A stretch of DNA of 5,754 nt, taken from Ruminococcaceae bacterium UBA2806 (GTDB lineage Bacteria > Bacillota > Clostridia > Oscillospirales > Acutalibacteraceae). The notes under the pieces are model-generated. The model searched no databases, had not been told where the DNA came from, and was given only the letters and a program-made list of their open reading frames with translations. Shown one piece after another: positions 4,058-5,754 of the stretch; the first letter of the stretch is position 1, and every line of letters begins with the position of its first letter. Where the stretch lies: the NCBI GenBank assembly GCA_002351795.1, contig DEHG01000031.1, forward strand, positions 19,312-25,065, written 5' to 3'. The position numbers and the translations under genes were made by a program.

Positions 4058-5632
4058 TTATTCTTCCTGAACCTTTACGCCCGCTTTATTCAGATCATTT
4101 AAAAAATTCCTGAGCGGATCATCTTTTTTCTGTTCATCAGGATATGAATATCTTCCCAGATTATACTTTTTACCCAAGATCATTTCTATGGTATCTCTTA
4201 TCCTTCTTCTGAGATCAGCATTTCTGAGCTGTTCAAAGCAGATATCCTTATCGGAATCAACAAGAATATAATCACCGGAAACAAATGCTTTACTGCCGGT
4301 AAATCCTGCGGCGATCGTAGGGGAAAACTTTGATATTTCCTCAACGACCTCGCCCCATCTTGACATGGGAACAGCATTTTTCCTTAGCGTTTCCATATCA
4401 ATATTGACAGGACGCTGTACAGGAGGCGCAGCAGTTTTTGTCACAGTTTTTTTATTCTGTTCAGGCGCAGCAGATCTGAAAGAAGCAACAGCCTTTTCAA
4501 GTGCTGCGACCCTGCTTTGCAGTGCAGGATCCGCCGCAGCGCCTGTCTTATCAGGACTGCACAGCTTTATAGCCGTCATTTCCATCTCTATACGTCTGTT
4601 AGCTCCTCTGAGCATTTTCTCCTGAGAGTTCTGTAGTATTCCTATTGCCCTGACGATATCCTCAAGCGGAATTTTCATTGCCTGTTCATGTGAACGCTTA
4701 AACTCGTCCTCAGACAGTACAATAATATTTCTCGGCTGCTTCATTGTCTTTATAAGCATCAGCTCACGGAAATGACCAATAAGCTCATCGCAAAGCCTTG
4801 CCATATCCTTACTGTTTTTATACAATCCGTCAATGATCTCTATAAAAGCGGCACTGTCACCGTCCATGACCTTTTCGGTAATACTGATAAGATGACTTTT
4901 ATCAGCTAGTCCTGCTGTCTTTCTGACGATTTCCTCTGTTATATGACCATCGCTTCTGCCCATACACTGATCGAGCAGAGACAAAGCGTCTCTCATAGCG
5001 CCGTCAGCAATTCCTGCAACAAGCAGCGCTGCCTGACGATCAATTTCAACTCCCTCACTTTCGCAGACAAATGAAAGTCTGTCCGCAATATCCTCAGGTG
5101 AGATGCGGTGAAAATCAAATCTCTGACATCTTGAAAGTATTGTTGCGGGGATCTTATGTACCTCGGTAGTTGCAAGAATAAAGAGAACGTGTTCGGGCGG
5201 TTCCTCAAGAGTTTTAAGCAGTGCATTGAAAGCACCTATAGAAAGCATATGCACCTCATCAATGATATATACCCTGTATTTTGCATTGGCGGGCGTAAAG
5301 TTTGCTTCCTCTCTCAATGTGCGGATATCGTCAACGCCGTTATTGCTCGCAGCGTCTATTTCAACGACATCCATAACGCTTCCGTCATCTATACCCCGGC
5401 ACATCTCACATTCCCCGCAGGGATCGCCGTTTTTTGGTGAAAGGCAATTGACCGCTTTGGAAAGGATCTTGGAGCAGGTCGTCTTACCGGTTCCCCTTGA
5501 GCCTGTAAAAAGATATGCATGGGCAAGGCGGCCGCTTTGTAGTTCATTTCTGAGCGTTTCCGTTACCTGCGGCTGACCGATAACATCGGCAAAAAAACGT
5601 GGTCTGTATTTTCTGTATAAAACCCGGTACAT
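4058..5632 (-). CDS. dnaX: DNA polymerase III subunits gamma and tau (clamp loader)
   Basis: This 524-residue AAA+ ATPase is the motor of the replicative clamp loader. Visible motifs are: the N-terminal MYRVLYRKYRPRFFADVIGQ; Walker A GSRGTGKT (44-51); a zinc site (C63, C72, C75, C78); Walker B with D125 and E126; sensor 1 ATTE (154-157); and the SRC arginine-finger motif (167-169). Residues to about 365 form the lid and oligomerisation domains. From about 375 to 415 a linker rich in A, P, K and Q follows, and then a short tau-type C-terminal part. All catalytic residues are intact. AGAAGGTG lies five bases before the ATG. An A7 run at residues 394-396 in the linker (4447-4453) is discussed in the findings. 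The gene follows the SRP RNA by about 20 bases, an arrangement resembling the scr-dnaX region of Bacillus. Confidence 0.98.
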   Translation of the reverse strand: MYRVLYRKYRPRFFADVIGQPQVTETLRNELQSGRLAHAYLFTGSRGTGKTTCSKILSKAVNCLSPKNGDPCGECEMCRGIDDGSVMDVVEIDAASNNGVDDIRTLREEANFTPANAKYRVYIIDEVHMLSIGAFNALLKTLEEPPEHVLFILATTEVHKIPATILSRCQRFDFHRISPEDIADRLSFVCESEGVEIDRQAALLVAGIADGAMRDALSLLDQCMGRSDGHITEEIVRKTAGLADKSHLISITEKVMDGDSAAFIEIIDGLYKNSKDMARLCDELIGHFRELMLIKTMKQPRNIIVLSEDEFKRSHEQAMKIPLEDIVRAIGILQNSQEKMLRGANRRIEMEMTAIKLCSPDKTGAAADPALQSRVAALEKAVASFRSAAPEQNKKTVTKTAAPPVQRPVNIDMETLRKNAVPMSRWGEVVEEISKFSPTIAAGFTGSKAFVSGDYILVDSDKDICFEQLRNADLRRRIRDTIEMILGKKYNLGRYSYPDEQKKDDPLRNFLNDLNKAGVKVQEE

Positions 5633-5650
5633 TTTTTCACCTTCTTACAT

Positions 5651-5754
5651 AAAAAAACAAGACAGACCGCATGGCGGCGTCATACGCTTGGAGATGCCCA
5701 CGAACAGACTCACTGTATCGCACAGTTCTGCACGCTTAATGCTGCTCGGTTCCC
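5651..5754 (-). ncRNA. ffs: SRP RNA (large bacterial type), 3' half, cut by window edge
   Basis: This is the RNA of the signal recognition particle, partner of Ffh in targeting proteins to the membrane. The minus strand enters the window at GGGAACCGAGCAGCATTAAG (5735-5754). This is the apical tetraloop and the AGCAGC strand of the Ffh-binding internal loop in helix 8. About 75 bases of 3' strand follow, ending GCGGTCTGTCTTG and seven T residues (5651-5657). The 5' half, including the matching GTCAGG strand and any Alu-like domain, lies outside the window. About 80 bases after the AGCAGC is too long for the short 4.5S type and suggests the large Bacillus/Clostridium type. The 3' end GACAGACCGC (reverse-complement view) presumably pairs with the missing 5' end. 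The location directly before dnaX agrees with Bacillus. Confidence 0.88.

Noticed and set aside
4447..4456. A classic -1 ribosomal frameshift heptamer in dnaX
   Set aside because: In frame the heptamer would be T AAA AAA, which does not fit the X XXY YYZ pattern. Only transcriptional slippage on the A-run remains plausible.
5156..5576. Two overlapping plus-strand open frames of 94 and 116 codons
   Set aside because: Both are antisense shadows of the dnaX ATPase region, with no recognisable protein pattern.
1..5754. Mobile elements, CRISPR arrays, phage or defence genes
   Set aside because: No transposase, integrase, direct-repeat array or unexplained large frame was seen. The order of housekeeping genes is continuous and conserved.

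Overview
The window is a conserved housekeeping and sporulation neighbourhood of an endospore-forming Firmicute, most likely a clostridium of the Ruminococcus/Oscillospiraceae kind. That placement is inferred from gene content, moderate-to-low GC, strong GGAGG-type ribosome binding sites and the sporulation genes yabP and yabQ. Every supported gene lies on the minus strand, so transcription runs from position 5754 towards 1.

In transcription order, the right end holds the 3' half of a bacterial SRP RNA, cut by the window edge. Next comes dnaX (clamp-loader subunit tau/gamma), starting only about 20 bases after the RNA's U-run. A gap of about 110 bases follows, then the tight cluster ybaB/ebfC - recR - smpB. 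The tmRNA gene ssrA sits directly behind smpB, so both partners of trans-translation are neighbours. ssrA ends in a long GC-rich hairpin.

After about 190 bases with no gene comes the yabP - yabQ - divIC - yabR block, in the same order as in Bacillus subtilis. A SigE-like promoter precedes yabP, and a separate SigA-like promoter sits between yabQ and divIC. This would let the mother-cell sporulation pair and the vegetative division gene be expressed separately. A clean intrinsic terminator closes yabR. Immediately after it begins the N-terminal part of an amidohydrolase gene, cut at position 1.

The genes fall into four jobs: protein targeting (SRP RNA), replication and recombination (dnaX, ybaB, recR), rescue of stalled ribosomes (smpB, ssrA), and sporulation/division (yabP, yabQ, divIC, yabR). 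I found no mobile element, CRISPR array, integrated phage or clearly undescribed system. The points worth checking are small ones: promoter placement, start-codon corrections, the tmRNA resume codon, an A7 run in dnaX, and two genes packed directly behind terminators or U-runs.
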